Of a DNA stretch of 64,000 nucleotides, positions 16,240 through 23,575 are shown piece by piece. The notes beneath the pieces were generated by a model. It saw only the letters and a program-made list of their open reading frames with translations, was not told the DNA's origin and searched no databases. The DNA comes from Bacillus cereus G9842 (GTDB taxonomy: Bacteria; Bacillota; Bacilli; Bacillales; Bacillaceae_G). The stretch is taken from NCBI RefSeq assembly GCF_000021305.1, contig NC_011772.1:3758001-3822000 (forward strand), given 5' to 3'. A program made the position numbers and the translations under genes. The first letter of the stretch is position 1. Every line of letters begins with the position of its first letter.

Positions 16240-16440
16240 TTCAACCAAATTCATAACATATTCTTTTCCCCCGATAAAGTAATGATTAGGTGTCCCATGC
16301 ACATTTTATCCACTTGAAATAATACCTTTCACGTACTTACGTATTAGAAACTTCATTTCTGCTTCTTCTGCAATAGCAATTTTGTTCACTTTTTTGATAC
16401 ATTTATGAAACATTCACATGTTATCTTTAATATGTTCTAT
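16240..16440 (-). pseudogene. Possible remnant of a DsbA/BdbD-like thioredoxin-fold gene
   Basis: On the minus strand, translation gives KIAIAEEAEMKFLIRKYVKG, a stop, then VHGTPNHYFIGGKEYVMNLVE and another stop. The GTPxxxFIxGK pattern resembles the cis-Pro loop and following strand of DsbA-family oxidoreductases. No CxxC motif or intact frame remains. This is a low-confidence reading of a decayed fragment. Confidence 0.3.
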
Positions 16441-16483
16441 TCTTTTTGAAAAACCATGTGAGAATACCAAAACAAAAAGCTCT

Positions 16484-16513
16484 AGAGCCCTAACTCTAGG
16501 GCTTCTTGTTTAA
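16484..16513 (+). terminator. Terminator-like hairpin
   Basis: AGCCCTA / TAGGGCT with loop ACTC is followed by TCTTGTTT. Confidence 0.6.
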
Positions 16514-16629
16514 TTTAATACGTGTTCTTTTCGATGCAGTATTCTGTTACAATTAATTTTTATGTTATAATTATCTACAGCATATATATTAATAAGCACA
16601 ACAAATCTCATACATATAGGAGGACCCTA

Positions 16630-17037
16630 ATGATCCTAACTCAAGAAAAGAACATAAAATTAATTATGCATTTTCTTACCGTATTATCTTTTTTTATTCT
16701 TCTTTTCTTTAGTGTCACAATTTTTTATATACCACTGATTTTTTATTTCTTATGCAAATCACAGGACATTCGAAAAAATATTCTTGAAGCTGTTTTTTTC
16801 CAGCTATTCATTTGGATAATTACAATGATTTGGAATCTATTCGTAATAAGAATCTTAATGTTATCTTTATCTAATTTAGACTTAGCTTCAAACAACGCTT
16901 TGATTATTTTCGGAATAGCTCCTTTATATCTAATACTGCTTCTTTTGTTAATTTTTGGACCTATAAAAGGAATTTTATATGTGCTACAAGAAAAAGACTT
17001 TCATTATCCTATTATTTCTAAATGGATTAAAAAATAA
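16630..17037 (+). CDS. Small multi-span membrane protein, DUF4870/Tic20-like
   Basis: A 135-residue protein starting MILTQEKNIKLIMHFLTVLSF, with three or four membrane segments and the loop YIPLIFYFLCKSQDIRKNILEAVFFQ. The Q-x-x-N..MHFL start and IPLI...K...R.N..EAVFFQ pattern resemble the DUF4870 (Tic20-like) family. AGGAGGA lies before the ATG at 16630. It is monocistronic with its own terminator. Its function is unknown. Confidence 0.6.
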   Translation: MILTQEKNIKLIMHFLTVLSFFILLFFSVTIFYIPLIFYFLCKSQDIRKNILEAVFFQLFIWIITMIWNLFVIRILMLSLSNLDLASNNALIIFGIAPLYLILLLLLIFGPIKGILYVLQEKDFHYPIISKWIKK

Positions 17038-17051
17038 AAATACATGTAGAA

Positions 17052-17083
17052 GAATTCAGAGTTTTACTGAATTCTTTTTTTAT
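17052..17083 (+). terminator. Terminator after the DUF4870-like gene
   Basis: The perfect stem GAATTCAG / CTGAATTC is followed by seven T residues. Confidence 0.85.
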
Positions 17084-17145
17084 GGATCTTTCAAAGTCTT
17101 TTACATATTCCTCCGTTCCTTCTTTTTAATAAAATTCAAATTTGA

Positions 17146-17352
17146 TTATAATAACTGTGTTTTTCGTTCTTCCATACGAATTACTTTTCCACTTTGATAT
17201 ACAAATGATTGTTCACCAAATCCACTTTGAGGCGGTTCTATTAGTTGGACCTGACCATTTTTAACGATATATATTCCATTTATTTTCAAATCTATTTCAG
17301 CTGTCATTTTAATAAGATTTTCTTTTCTAATTCCCACCAAGATCACTCCCAT
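17146..17352 (-). CDS. XtrA/YqaO-family small phage protein
   Basis: At most 68 residues. The core EIDLKINGIYIVKNGQVQLIEPPQSGFGEQSFVYQSGKVIRME matches the pattern of XtrA of PBSX and YqaO of the skin element: INGxYIV..G...L.ELP.xG...I....GKV. The start is unclear. Neither the ATG at 17352 nor that at 17307 has a good ribosome site. In PBSX-like phages xtrA lies in the early-to-late transition region, as here. The function is unknown. Confidence 0.55.
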   Translation of the reverse strand: MGVILVGIRKENLIKMTAEIDLKINGIYIVKNGQVQLIEPPQSGFGEQSFVYQSGKVIRMEERKTQLL

Positions 17353-17376
17353 ATGTTATAATTACTTTGTCGAAGT

Positions 17377-17405
17377 AAGTTGAGAGTGATCTCAGCTTTT
17401 TTTAT
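17377..17405 (+). terminator. Terminator-like hairpin on the plus strand
   Basis: AAG-TGAGA / TCTCA-GCTT with loop GTGA is followed by TTTTTTT. A TATAAT lies 15 bp upstream, so a very short plus-strand transcript is possible. Confidence 0.5.
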
Positions 17406-17409
17406 TTGT

Positions 17410-17772
17410 CTATAGATATTGCACAACATTTTCTGGAACAAATGCTTGTTCAAGTGATAGATGAAGCCGTATTGGAATCGGCTTTTTTTCATCCCTTGCT
17501 TGCTTACATATTTTTTCTGCCTCTTCCCATACAAATTGTTTATCCTCCGCTCGTTTATAACGCCAAATTCCAATTGTGTAATCTTCAAACAACTCATAAC
17601 GTTCATCTGGCGCTGTCGTTGGTTTTAATTCATCAATCGCTTTGGCTTGACGTGGTATTTGCACAACCACATCTGCATACCGTAATTTTGAATTCAAACG
17701 GTGAATATGAGCTTTCTTAGGATCAAAAGATACAACTGGTTCCACGTCAAAAATTGTTAATTGCTTTGGCAT
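17410..17772 (-). CDS. Conserved prophage protein, unknown function
   Basis: A 120-residue protein starting MPKQLTIFDVEPVVSFDPKK, with Trp and Arg-rich middle (DYTIGIWRYKRAEDKQFVWEEAEKI). GGAGGGG lies seven bases before the ATG at 17772. The start overlaps the FbpA-like gene by 26 bp. It is part of the replication operon. The N-terminal QLTIFD resembles a sliding-clamp binding motif (QLxxF/L), a suggestion only. Confidence 0.6.
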   Translation of the reverse strand: MPKQLTIFDVEPVVSFDPKKAHIHRLNSKLRYADVVVQIPRQAKAIDELKPTTAPDERYELFEDYTIGIWRYKRAEDKQFVWEEAEKICKQARDEKKPIPIRLHLSLEQAFVPENVVQYL

Positions 17773-17935
17773 TGTTTTTCCCCTCCAATACCTGCAAGCT
17801 CGCAATTAAAATTCCTTCAAGCTGCGTTAACGTTAGTTGATCTAATGTTTGTCCGTTAATTTCAGCTAATCCTAATCCCAATAATTTACGAATGATTATT
17901 AGTTTTCTACGTTCTACTTCCTGACGTAACAACAT
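17747..17935 (-). CDS. FbpA-like small basic protein
   Basis: A 62-residue protein: LRQEVERRKLIIIRKLLGLGLAEINGQTLDQLTLTQLEGIL fits the pattern of the Fur-regulated basic protein A family (LRxxVExRKxxLIxKLxxxGxxxxxGxxLxxLTLxxLE). In B. subtilis such proteins help repress iron-rich enzymes under iron limitation. Here the gene is wedged between the replicative helicase and a phage gene, with no Fur box seen, so its role may differ. Confidence 0.6.
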   Translation of the reverse strand: MLLRQEVERRKLIIIRKLLGLGLAEINGQTLDQLTLTQLEGILIASLQVLEGKNNAKAINNF

Positions 17936-17937
17936 AA

Positions 17938-19260
17938 TTAGGCCTCCTGTTGATGGATGAACTTTCTCTCTAAATTTACAAACTTACTAAATTCTTTAAT
18001 AAAGGCTAGTTCAACAACACCAACTGGACCGTTCCTCTGTTTCGCTAAAATAATTTCCGTTATGTTTTTATTTTCTGTCTCGCGGTCATAGTAATCTTCA
18101 CGGTATAAGAATGCTATTAAATCCGCATCTTGCTCAATTTGACCATTCTCACGTAAATCTGATAACAATGGCCTCTTATCTTGCCTGCTTTCAACAGCGC
18201 GGCTTAACTGTGATAATGCGACTACACATACATTTAATTCTCTTGCCATCAGTTTTAACTTACGACTAATCTCACCGATTTCTTGCATGCGGTTCCCTCT
18301 ATGCTTTAGATCTCCTACAATAAGCTGCAAATAATCAATTGCAATTAAAACCTTTTTATCAGGGTACTTACGCTTTAATTTCCTAGCCTTTGCATAAATC
18401 TCTTGCATCGTTACATTTGCTTTATCATAGATTTCTAATGGCAAATCATTAATCAACCCCATCGCTTGACTAATCTTTTCCCAATCCTTTAAATTACATA
18501 GCTTCTTAGGATTCTTTAATTTCGTAGCGTCAATATTTCCAGTACTTGAAATCATCCTCTTAAGTAGCTGTTCCTCCCCCATCTCGAGCGAGAAGATTCC
18601 TGTTGCTGTATGAGCGCTTGCTGCATGAAAAGCAACGTTTAATACGAATGCTGTTTTCCCCATTGAGGGTCGGGCCCCAACAATAATTAAATCACCTTCT
18701 TGTAACCCTGCTGTCATTCTGTTCAGGTCGTCATAACCAGTTGGTATACCGGTTAAATCTCCTACATCAATTTGCATGTTCTTATACAAATCAACAAGCG
18801 TATCTTTCAAGTTAAATTCATCTGAGTAACCTGTTTCTTCAATGGCGCTTAATTCATCAATTGATATACTAATAGCACTCATATCCCTATCTTGCTGAAG
18901 ACGGTTATATAAGTTACCAGCAACCTCTTGAGCATGTCGCATTTTCCAAGCTTCGATAACTAAGCCTTCGTGATACGAGAAATTTTTAGTAGTCGTAACA
19001 ACTTCCGTCAGGTTTACAAAGAATTCGATTCCGCCAATTTGATGCATAAAGCTTTCATCGAATTTACCAATGAGAGCAACAAGATCTATCGGAACCTCAG
19101 CATCCTCTAATTCTCTCATCGCCTTAAAAATCACTTGGTGCGTTGGTAAAGAAAATTGTTTTACCTTTAGCTGACAATCTTTAATTAAATCGCCTTCTTG
19201 AATAATGCTACCTAAAACACTTTGTTCAGCTTCTACGTTACGAATCATATCGTTGCTCAT
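17938..19260 (-). CDS. Replicative DNA helicase, DnaB type
   Basis: A 440-residue DnaB-family hexameric helicase. The N-terminal primase-interacting domain (NVEAEQSVLGSIIQ) is followed by a RecA-like domain with Walker A GARPSMGKTA, Walker B IDYLQLI, and RAVESRQDKRPLLSDLRENGQIEQDAD. It unwinds DNA at the phage replication fork. The ATG at 19260 overlaps the DnaD-like stop (ATGA), so the initiator and helicase are translationally coupled. The phage thus carries its own helicase rather than only a loader for the host's. Confidence 0.93.
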   Translation of the reverse strand: MSNDMIRNVEAEQSVLGSIIQEGDLIKDCQLKVKQFSLPTHQVIFKAMRELEDAEVPIDLVALIGKFDESFMHQIGGIEFFVNLTEVVTTTKNFSYHEGLVIEAWKMRHAQEVAGNLYNRLQQDRDMSAISISIDELSAIEETGYSDEFNLKDTLVDLYKNMQIDVGDLTGIPTGYDDLNRMTAGLQEGDLIIVGARPSMGKTAFVLNVAFHAASAHTATGIFSLEMGEEQLLKRMISSTGNIDATKLKNPKKLCNLKDWEKISQAMGLINDLPLEIYDKANVTMQEIYAKARKLKRKYPDKKVLIAIDYLQLIVGDLKHRGNRMQEIGEISRKLKLMARELNVCVVALSQLSRAVESRQDKRPLLSDLRENGQIEQDADLIAFLYREDYYDRETENKNITEIILAKQRNGPVGVVELAFIKEFSKFVNLERKFIHQQEA

Positions 19261-20207
19261 TGGGCCAACCACGCATTCTGTTGGTTAAGTACTGCAAGTT
19301 CTTCTTCTGTTGGAATGTTCTGCTCCCATGCTTGTTGCTGCTGTATTACGTTTTTAGTAGATTCCGATAAACCTTTTTGTTGATAAGGTGCTTGTGTCTG
19401 TTGCTGCGCTTTTGTTAATCTCTGAGCACGAAATGCTTTATCAGCTGCCTCAACATCAGTTACTGTTTTAAAGCCTTTAAGATGCCAATCTCTTAAAATC
19501 GTATTTACGTAAGACATATTTCTCGTATTCTTCTCTAAAGCAATCTCCATAGCCTTAATAACTAGCTCTGCATTTAAATCATCTATCCAAGCATAAATAC
19601 CATCTGCGATAAAAGGTGTAATGAATCCGAAGTTTTGCTCGTAAAAAGAAATTGGATTAACCTCAACAACTTCTTCCGCGCCTGCGCGTTCTTCTTGTTG
19701 TTGTTCTTTTTCTTCTTCTTTTTCTTTTTCTTCTTCCTTGCTAGGGTCTTGGAAGCCCCTTATAAGCCCCTCCAAACGGACTGATAAATACTCCTTAATA
19801 CGTGGGATTTTAAAATCTTGCTCTTTTTCTAATTGCAAACAAGTTTCATAGAAATCAACTAAAAAATCCTGGTCCTTCACAGATTGAATCTCTTTTAAGA
19901 CACACTTTTCAATGTTTACATTTTTAATTGGATTGAATTTTAACCAGTTGATTAAAAACAGCTCTTTTGTTTTTTGGTTGTAATTAATTTTTCCGTACTC
20001 AGCAAAACGTTCTAATAGCTTCATAACAGTTTCGCGGTTATATCCCGTATCAGTTTCAATGATACGAAGTGGAAGCTCATAGATTCCTGATTGAGACGTC
20101 TTACTGTTTGTCATCAAATATAAGTAGAAATACTTCTCCTCCGGTGTAAGATCTAAAACAAATGAATCCTGCCAAAATGAAACATGTACTGGTCTATAAA
20201 CTGCCAT
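19257..20207 (-). CDS. DnaD-like replication initiation protein
   Basis: A 316-residue protein. The N-terminal winged-helix domain starts AVYRPVHVSFWQDSFVLDLTPEEKYFYLYL; a Glu/Gln-rich linker follows near residues 155-180; the C-terminal DnaD/DnaB_2 domain has SFYEQNFGFITPFIADGIYAWIDDLNAELVIKAM and SYVNTILRDWHLKGF. It should bind the phage origin and recruit the helicase encoded next to it. The start at 20207 is nine bases after GGGAGG. The phage origin may lie within this gene, as in related phages; no clear iterons are visible. Confidence 0.9.
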   Translation of the reverse strand: MAVYRPVHVSFWQDSFVLDLTPEEKYFYLYLMTNSKTSQSGIYELPLRIIETDTGYNRETVMKLLERFAEYGKINYNQKTKELFLINWLKFNPIKNVNIEKCVLKEIQSVKDQDFLVDFYETCLQLEKEQDFKIPRIKEYLSVRLEGLIRGFQDPSKEEEKEKEEEKEQQQEERAGAEEVVEVNPISFYEQNFGFITPFIADGIYAWIDDLNAELVIKAMEIALEKNTRNMSYVNTILRDWHLKGFKTVTDVEAADKAFRAQRLTKAQQQTQAPYQQKGLSESTKNVIQQQQAWEQNIPTEEELAVLNQQNAWLAQ

Positions 20208-20208
20208 A

Positions 20209-20385
20209 TTATTCATCCTCCCGTTTACATATCGCGAATCCGTCCTCTACACGTAATAAGCGATAATTCTTGTATCCTATTTTGAGATATTGTTTTACTA
20301 AGTAAATTAGGTGTTGCTCTGATGTTGCTTGTTTAAACACTTTAGGGTTCAGCAACACTCTATGTAACGATTTGTCTAAAAGCAT
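20209..20385 (-). CDS. Small phage protein, unknown function
   Basis: About 58 residues: MLLDKSLHRVLLNPKVFKQA and so on, ending ICKREDE. GGAG lies eight bases before the ATG at 20385. It ends two bases before the DnaD-like start, so it leads that operon. Basic and helical; no family is recognised. Confidence 0.55.
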   Translation of the reverse strand: MLLDKSLHRVLLNPKVFKQATSEQHLIYLVKQYLKIGYKNYRLLRVEDGFAICKREDE

Positions 20386-20398
20386 GTAGCACACTCCG

Positions 20399-20488
20399 TT
20401 GTTATACGAATGCTAATTTGATATAATTAATCCTAAGATCTTTTGCAAGACCGTTTGTCTATCACTCTGCCAAGTGATAGATCTTTTT
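20399..20488 (+). ncRNA. Short plus-strand promoter-terminator cassette
   Basis: TTGTTA, 17 bp, TATAAT (20399-20427), followed about 32 bp later by the stem CTATCACT / AGTGATAG and TTTTTAT. The predicted RNA is about 50 nt, with no gene inside. It runs opposite to the flanking genes. This is the best-formed of the cassettes listed here. Confidence 0.45.
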
Positions 20489-20771
20489 ATTTTCTACGTG
20501 TTACCAGTGAAGCGTTAACTCCTCTTGCTCTTAAATCTTTAATCACTACGCGATAACTCATCGACGCCTCATGTTCCTCTTTTGTATCACGAAGCATTTT
20601 AAATTCCCTTATACATCGCTCCAGCTCTTCTTCCCAGTGATTTGATTCTTCGGTTGATTCTGCATTAAACATGTTATGAATACATTCACTCATACAGTTA
20701 CGAAGTTTATTCGCAAATGAAAAATCCCCTGGAAGAACTAGATCATGAAGACGATTGTTTTTATCGTTCAT
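20487..20771 (-). CDS. Small phage protein, unknown function
   Basis: A 94-residue helical protein (NHWEEELERCIREFKMLRDTKEEHEASMSYRVVIKDLRARG). AGAAAGGAGATG precedes the ATG at 20771. Its leader contains the first copy of the duplicated structured element. No family is recognised. Confidence 0.6.
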   Translation of the reverse strand: MNDKNNRLHDLVLPGDFSFANKLRNCMSECIHNMFNAESTEESNHWEEELERCIREFKMLRDTKEEHEASMSYRVVIKDLRARGVNASLVTRRK

Positions 20772-20797
20772 GAATTACATCTCCTTTCTAATTAATT

Positions 20798-20895
20798 TGA
20801 TGCTGTACGCATCGTTACAACCAGAAAGGAACATTGTAGAGGTATGGGAGGAATAATCCCTTTCTGGTCATAACGACAAGCACAACGCTTGTCTA
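20798..20895. repeat. Duplicated structured leader element, copy 1
   Basis: About 98 bp, roughly 92% identical to the copy at 21416-21515. It contains two inverted repeats: CGTTA..CCAGAAAGG with CC..TTTCTGG..TAACG, and GACAAGC / GCTTGTC. Differences fall mostly in loops. It lies directly upstream of the minus-strand gene starting at 20771. Confidence 0.75.
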
Positions 20896-20959
20896 ATTAC
20901 TAAAAATATCTAAAAACCTATTATTTTGGTATAATCTCCCATAGAGGGAGGTGTTACAT

Positions 20960-21184
20960 ATGAAAGACATTGTATTTACTTTAGAATTTGATGACGACAT
21001 AGCTAACTCACGTGCCAATGATTATTTAGAACAAGGTTGGACGCTATTGCATGTTGGTACAAAGCTAATCGACATCTATAACGAGCAAGCATACTACAAC
21101 ACTACTTATGTTGTAGGTGCTAACCAAGAGCAATACGACAAGTACAAAAAAGAGTTAGAAGAAGATAACCTCAGTTTAATTTAA
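20960..21184 (+). CDS. Small phage protein, unknown function
   Basis: A 74-residue acidic protein: MKDIVFTLEFDDDIANSRAN, then YLEQGWTLLHVGTKLIDIYNEQAYYNTTYVVG. The EQGWxLLHVG pattern is seen in several small phage proteins of unknown role. A GAGGGAGG ribosome site precedes the ATG at 20960 and TATAAT lies before that. It is a lone plus-strand gene among minus-strand early genes, and its end overlaps the next gene tail to tail by 9 bp. Confidence 0.65.
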   Translation: MKDIVFTLEFDDDIANSRANDYLEQGWTLLHVGTKLIDIYNEQAYYNTTYVVGANQEQYDKYKKELEEDNLSLI

Positions 21185-21385
21185 TGATTTTTCACAAGAA
21201 CTATTAATAACTCTTTTATAAAGCTCTTCATCTACCACATGAAGAGCTTTATTTACTTCCACATAACTCAAACTACTATTCAAACATGCCGTCTTAATTA
21301 TCTTCACTAACTCGACCGCTCCTGATTTGAGATCTTCTCTCCTAACACTTGTTGGTTGTCCGTCTGTTAATTGAACCCTTTTCAT
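21176..21385 (-). CDS. Small phage protein, unknown function
   Basis: A 69-residue protein starting MKRVQLTDGQPTSVRREDLK and ending INSSCEKSLN. GGGAGG lies nine bases before the ATG at 21385. Its leader carries copy 2 of the duplicated element. The GGGAGGAA of the ribosome site is exactly complementary to UUCCUCCC in the leader loop. It is unrelated in sequence to the gene behind copy 1. Confidence 0.6.
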   Translation of the reverse strand: MKRVQLTDGQPTSVRREDLKSGAVELVKIIKTACLNSSLSYVEVNKALHVVDEELYKRVINSSCEKSLN

Positions 21386-21415
21386 CTTCACTTTCCTCCC
21401 TCATACAGTTTTGAC

Positions 21416-21515
21416 TGATGCTGTACGCATCGTTACAACCAGAAAGGAACATTGTAGGGGCATGGGAGGAACAATCCTCTTTCTGGTCATAACGACAAGC
21501 ACAGTGGCTTGTCTA
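21416..21515. repeat. Duplicated structured leader element, copy 2
   Basis: About 100 bp, near-identical to 20798-20895. The GACAAGC / GCTTGTC stem and the CCAGAAAG / CTTTCTGG stem are conserved while loops vary, which suggests RNA structure is selected. It lies upstream of the minus-strand gene starting at 21385. Confidence 0.75.
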
Positions 21516-21590
21516 AATGATTTATATAATGTTATAATTGCTTTACGATATTTTTCAGAGCTACTGTTGTCTAGGCGGTAGCTTTTTTAT
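21509..21590 (+). ncRNA. Short plus-strand promoter-terminator cassette
   Basis: TTGTCT, 18 bp, TATAAT (21509-21538) precedes the hairpin AGCTAC / GTAGCT (21559-21583) and six T residues. The predicted RNA is about 45 nt. On the minus strand the same DNA may hold CTGAAA-16-TATAAC, so the promoter direction is not certain. Confidence 0.38.
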
Positions 21591-21792
21591 TTACCCATTT
21601 ATGCTTCAAAATAAATGATGCTTCTATAATTTTGATTCGAATCCCCAACAATTTCTTCTCTTGCTTTAATTCAACTGTTTTTACATCCTCATTAAGTAAT
21701 TCTGCTATTTTAATTTCACCAGTTAGTTTTGCATCATAACGAATTAATTCCTTATATTCTCTTAGACTCGGTTTCTTGTAATCTACTGTCAT
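21571..21792 (-). CDS. Small phage protein, unknown function
   Basis: A 73-residue Lys-rich helical protein (YKKPSLREYKELIRYDAKLTGEIKIAELLNEDVKTVELKQEKKLLGI). It begins 13 bp after the XRE-type gene ends and its 3' end overlaps the cassette terminator. GGGAGG precedes the ATG. No family is recognised. Confidence 0.55.
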   Translation of the reverse strand: MTVDYKKPSLREYKELIRYDAKLTGEIKIAELLNEDVKTVELKQEKKLLGIRIKIIEASFILKHKWVNKKATA

Positions 21793-21805
21793 GTTCCTTC
21801 CTCCC

Positions 21806-22393
21806 TTAAAGCACCTTTGTTAAATTCATTAAGCTATCCACCGATTGAATAATAACGTTCTCCGCCATAGCCTTTTGCAACCAACTTCTTTGTATTTGTT
21901 CCATGATGCCAAAATGAACTTGCTCAAGAGCTTGTACTACACATTGAGTAGCTTGGATTGTATCGAAGATTTCTTTTGCATGAACTGCGTATTCATGTTT
22001 CTTTTTTTCATCATGCTTCCATGATCTTGTTGTAACTTGTAAGTTCATGATTTCCTTTGCTGCCGCAATTCCCTCTTCAGCTTGTTTAATGTAGTTCATC
22101 AATTGTAGATTTAAATCTTGAGTTAAGCGTGGATCTGTAGGCGGTAACCCAACACCATAAATATGTTTAATCGCTTGTTGATTTAACTTTGCTCCTGTTG
22201 CATGGCACCAATCCATCGCAAGTTCAAATTCTGGTTTAGAAAGTCCAGATTCAATACGAGTTAATCGTTCATGTGTAATACCAAGGTACTTAGATAACCC
22301 TTTCTTTGTTTTCAGCTGAACATTGTCGCAACATTCTCTAGCATTTTGTAATAATTCCCCTATTGCTGAATTGCAGTATATGCTTGTTCCCAT
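21806..22393 (-). CDS. XRE-type regulator with helical C-terminal domain
   Basis: A 195-residue protein. Residues about 10-70 are a degenerate helix-turn-helix (LKTKKGLSKYLGITHERLTRIESGLSKPEFELAMDWC). The rest is helical, rich in Gln and Glu. GGAGGCG precedes the ATG at 22393. It lies in the early leftward operon downstream of the Cro-like gene and may act in early control or as an antirepressor-type partner. The DNA-binding motif is clear; the target is not. Confidence 0.75.
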   Translation of the reverse strand: MGTSIYCNSAIGELLQNARECCDNVQLKTKKGLSKYLGITHERLTRIESGLSKPEFELAMDWCHATGAKLNQQAIKHIYGVGLPPTDPRLTQDLNLQLMNYIKQAEEGIAAAKEIMNLQVTTRSWKHDEKKKHEYAVHAKEIFDTIQATQCVVQALEQVHFGIMEQIQRSWLQKAMAENVIIQSVDSLMNLTKVL

Positions 22394-22483
22394 ATCTGTT
22401 CGCCTCCATATTTAGTTTTCAAATGGTTACAATGAACTTAATACATATGTAACTTGTCTACTTTTCGTATAAAAAGAGAGGAA

Positions 22484-22657
22484 CTATTCCTCAACGTTTT
22501 CTTTTACTTGTATCTCTTTGATGATGGCCCAACCAGCCTTGTAATATGCTTGACGGATTTTATCGATATCCTTTTGTGATTTTGGCTCAGGAGCCACAAC
22601 ATGGACTTTCGTTTTTCCAAATTCATAAGTCGCCGCATATTCTTCTTGTTGGCTCAT
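22484..22657 (-). CDS. Small early phage protein, unknown function
   Basis: A 57-residue protein: MSQQEEYAATYEFGKTKVHVVAPEP, ending IIKEIQVKENVEE. GAGGTGA lies before the ATG at 22657. A longer form from the ATG at 22732 also has an AGGTGAG site and would add 25 residues. Both starts may be used. It follows the Cro-like gene and its operator; similar short proteins are common in Bacillus mobile elements. Confidence 0.55.
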   Translation of the reverse strand: MSQQEEYAATYEFGKTKVHVVAPEPKSQKDIDKIRQAYYKAGWAIIKEIQVKENVEE

Positions 22658-22758
22658 GGTGTCACCTCTTGAAGTGCTTTTTATATGTTTATGCGACGGT
22701 TCTGTTGGTACTGCCATGTTAGTTGATGGCATTTTCTCACCTACTTTCCATCTAATAA

Positions 22759-22775
22759 GTATAAGATTTTTGTAC
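22759..22775. promoter_or_regulatory. Operator copy downstream of the Cro-like gene
   Basis: GTATAAGATTTTTGTAC matches the 17-bp palindrome found at the switch. It lies 27 bp upstream of the next early gene and could allow internal control of the leftward operon. Confidence 0.65.
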
Positions 22776-22784
22776 TATTGTACA

Positions 22785-22973
22785 TCAAATTAAATCCTTT
22801 ACATCACTACCAAGAATAGTGGCTAATCTAATAGCCTTTTCAAGATTTGGATTACTATAACCATTTTCCCAATTACTTATTGTAGATTTTGTAACTCGCA
22901 TTTTTTTTGCAAGATCTTGTTGCGTTAACTTACTTTTTTTCCTAGCTCTAATTAATTTAATATTTTTGTTCAC
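22785..22973 (-). CDS. Cro-like XRE regulator
   Basis: A 62-residue helix-turn-helix protein: IKLIRARKKSKLTQQDLAKKMRVTKSTISNWENGYSNPNLEKAIRLATILG. I start it at the GTG at 22973, seven bases after AAGGAGCGA; the longer frame has no ribosome site. It is divergent from the CI-like repressor, the Cro position in temperate phages, and lies under operators 2 and 3. It probably represses the lysogenic promoter or tunes early expression. Confidence 0.88.
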   Translation of the reverse strand: MNKNIKLIRARKKSKLTQQDLAKKMRVTKSTISNWENGYSNPNLEKAIRLATILGSDVKDLI

Positions 22974-22986
22974 TGTCTCGCTCCTT

Positions 22987-23103
22987 GTATAAGTATTTTG
23001 TACTTTAATTATATGTATAAGATTCTTGTACGTCAATACATTTGTACAATTATCTTGTATAAAGTTTTACAATCCATCTTTATAAGGTACAATATCTTTG
23101 TAC
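22987..23103. promoter_or_regulatory. Lysis-lysogeny switch: four operators and two divergent promoters
   Basis: Four 17-bp sites lie at 22987-23003, 23015-23031, 23044-23060 and 23087-23103; the best is GTATAAGATTCTTGTAC. The leftward promoter is TTGACG-17-TATAAT (23036 to 23008), and its spacer is the second site. The rightward promoter is TTTACA-16-TACAAT (23066-23093), and the fourth site overlaps its -10. Repressor binding should block both, shutting off the lytic operon and controlling its own synthesis. Confidence 0.8.
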
Positions 23104-23128
23104 TTTTTATTAACGGGAGGTGCTAAAA

Positions 23129-23563
23129 ATGTTGAGACAACGATTAAAAGAGATGCGTAAAACGCGTAAGCTCACTCAGCAAGGATTAGCCGATAAAGTA
23201 AATACCACTAAAGGCACCATTAGTAACTATGAGAATGGTCATAGCACTCCCTCAAACGAAATGCTAAAAGATTTAGCGAATGTTTTAGGAGTAACAACAG
23301 ATTATCTATTAGGAAGAGAAGATGAATCAAGAGTGTCTAATACACTTCCTGATTTAAACAAAAAAGATACTCGTGATATCGCTCGTGACTTAGAAAAGAC
23401 TTTAAAAGACTTAGAAAATAGCGAAGATGCTTTAATGTTTGATGGAGAACCGATAGACGAACATACAAAAGAAATGATTCGCATTTCTCTAGAAAACTCT
23501 ATGCGCATGGCAAAACAATTAGCAAGACAAAAATTCACTCCAAACAAGTATAAAAAAGATTGA
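23129..23563 (+). CDS. CI-like prophage repressor, XRE family
   Basis: A 144-residue protein. The N-terminal helix-turn-helix is LRQRLKEMRKTRKLTQQGLADKVNTTKGTISNYENGHSTPSNEMLKDLANVLGVTTDYLLG. The C-terminal part is a charged helical domain, not a LexA-type peptidase, so it would not self-cleave with RecA. GGGAGG precedes the ATG at 23129. It is followed 12 bp later by an ImmA-type protease, the usual arrangement for repressors inactivated by a dedicated protease (ImmR/ImmA of ICEBs1). Confidence 0.9.
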   Translation: MLRQRLKEMRKTRKLTQQGLADKVNTTKGTISNYENGHSTPSNEMLKDLANVLGVTTDYLLGREDESRVSNTLPDLNKKDTRDIARDLEKTLKDLENSEDALMFDGEPIDEHTKEMIRISLENSMRMAKQLARQKFTPNKYKKD

Positions 23564-23575
23564 ACGGAGCGAGAA

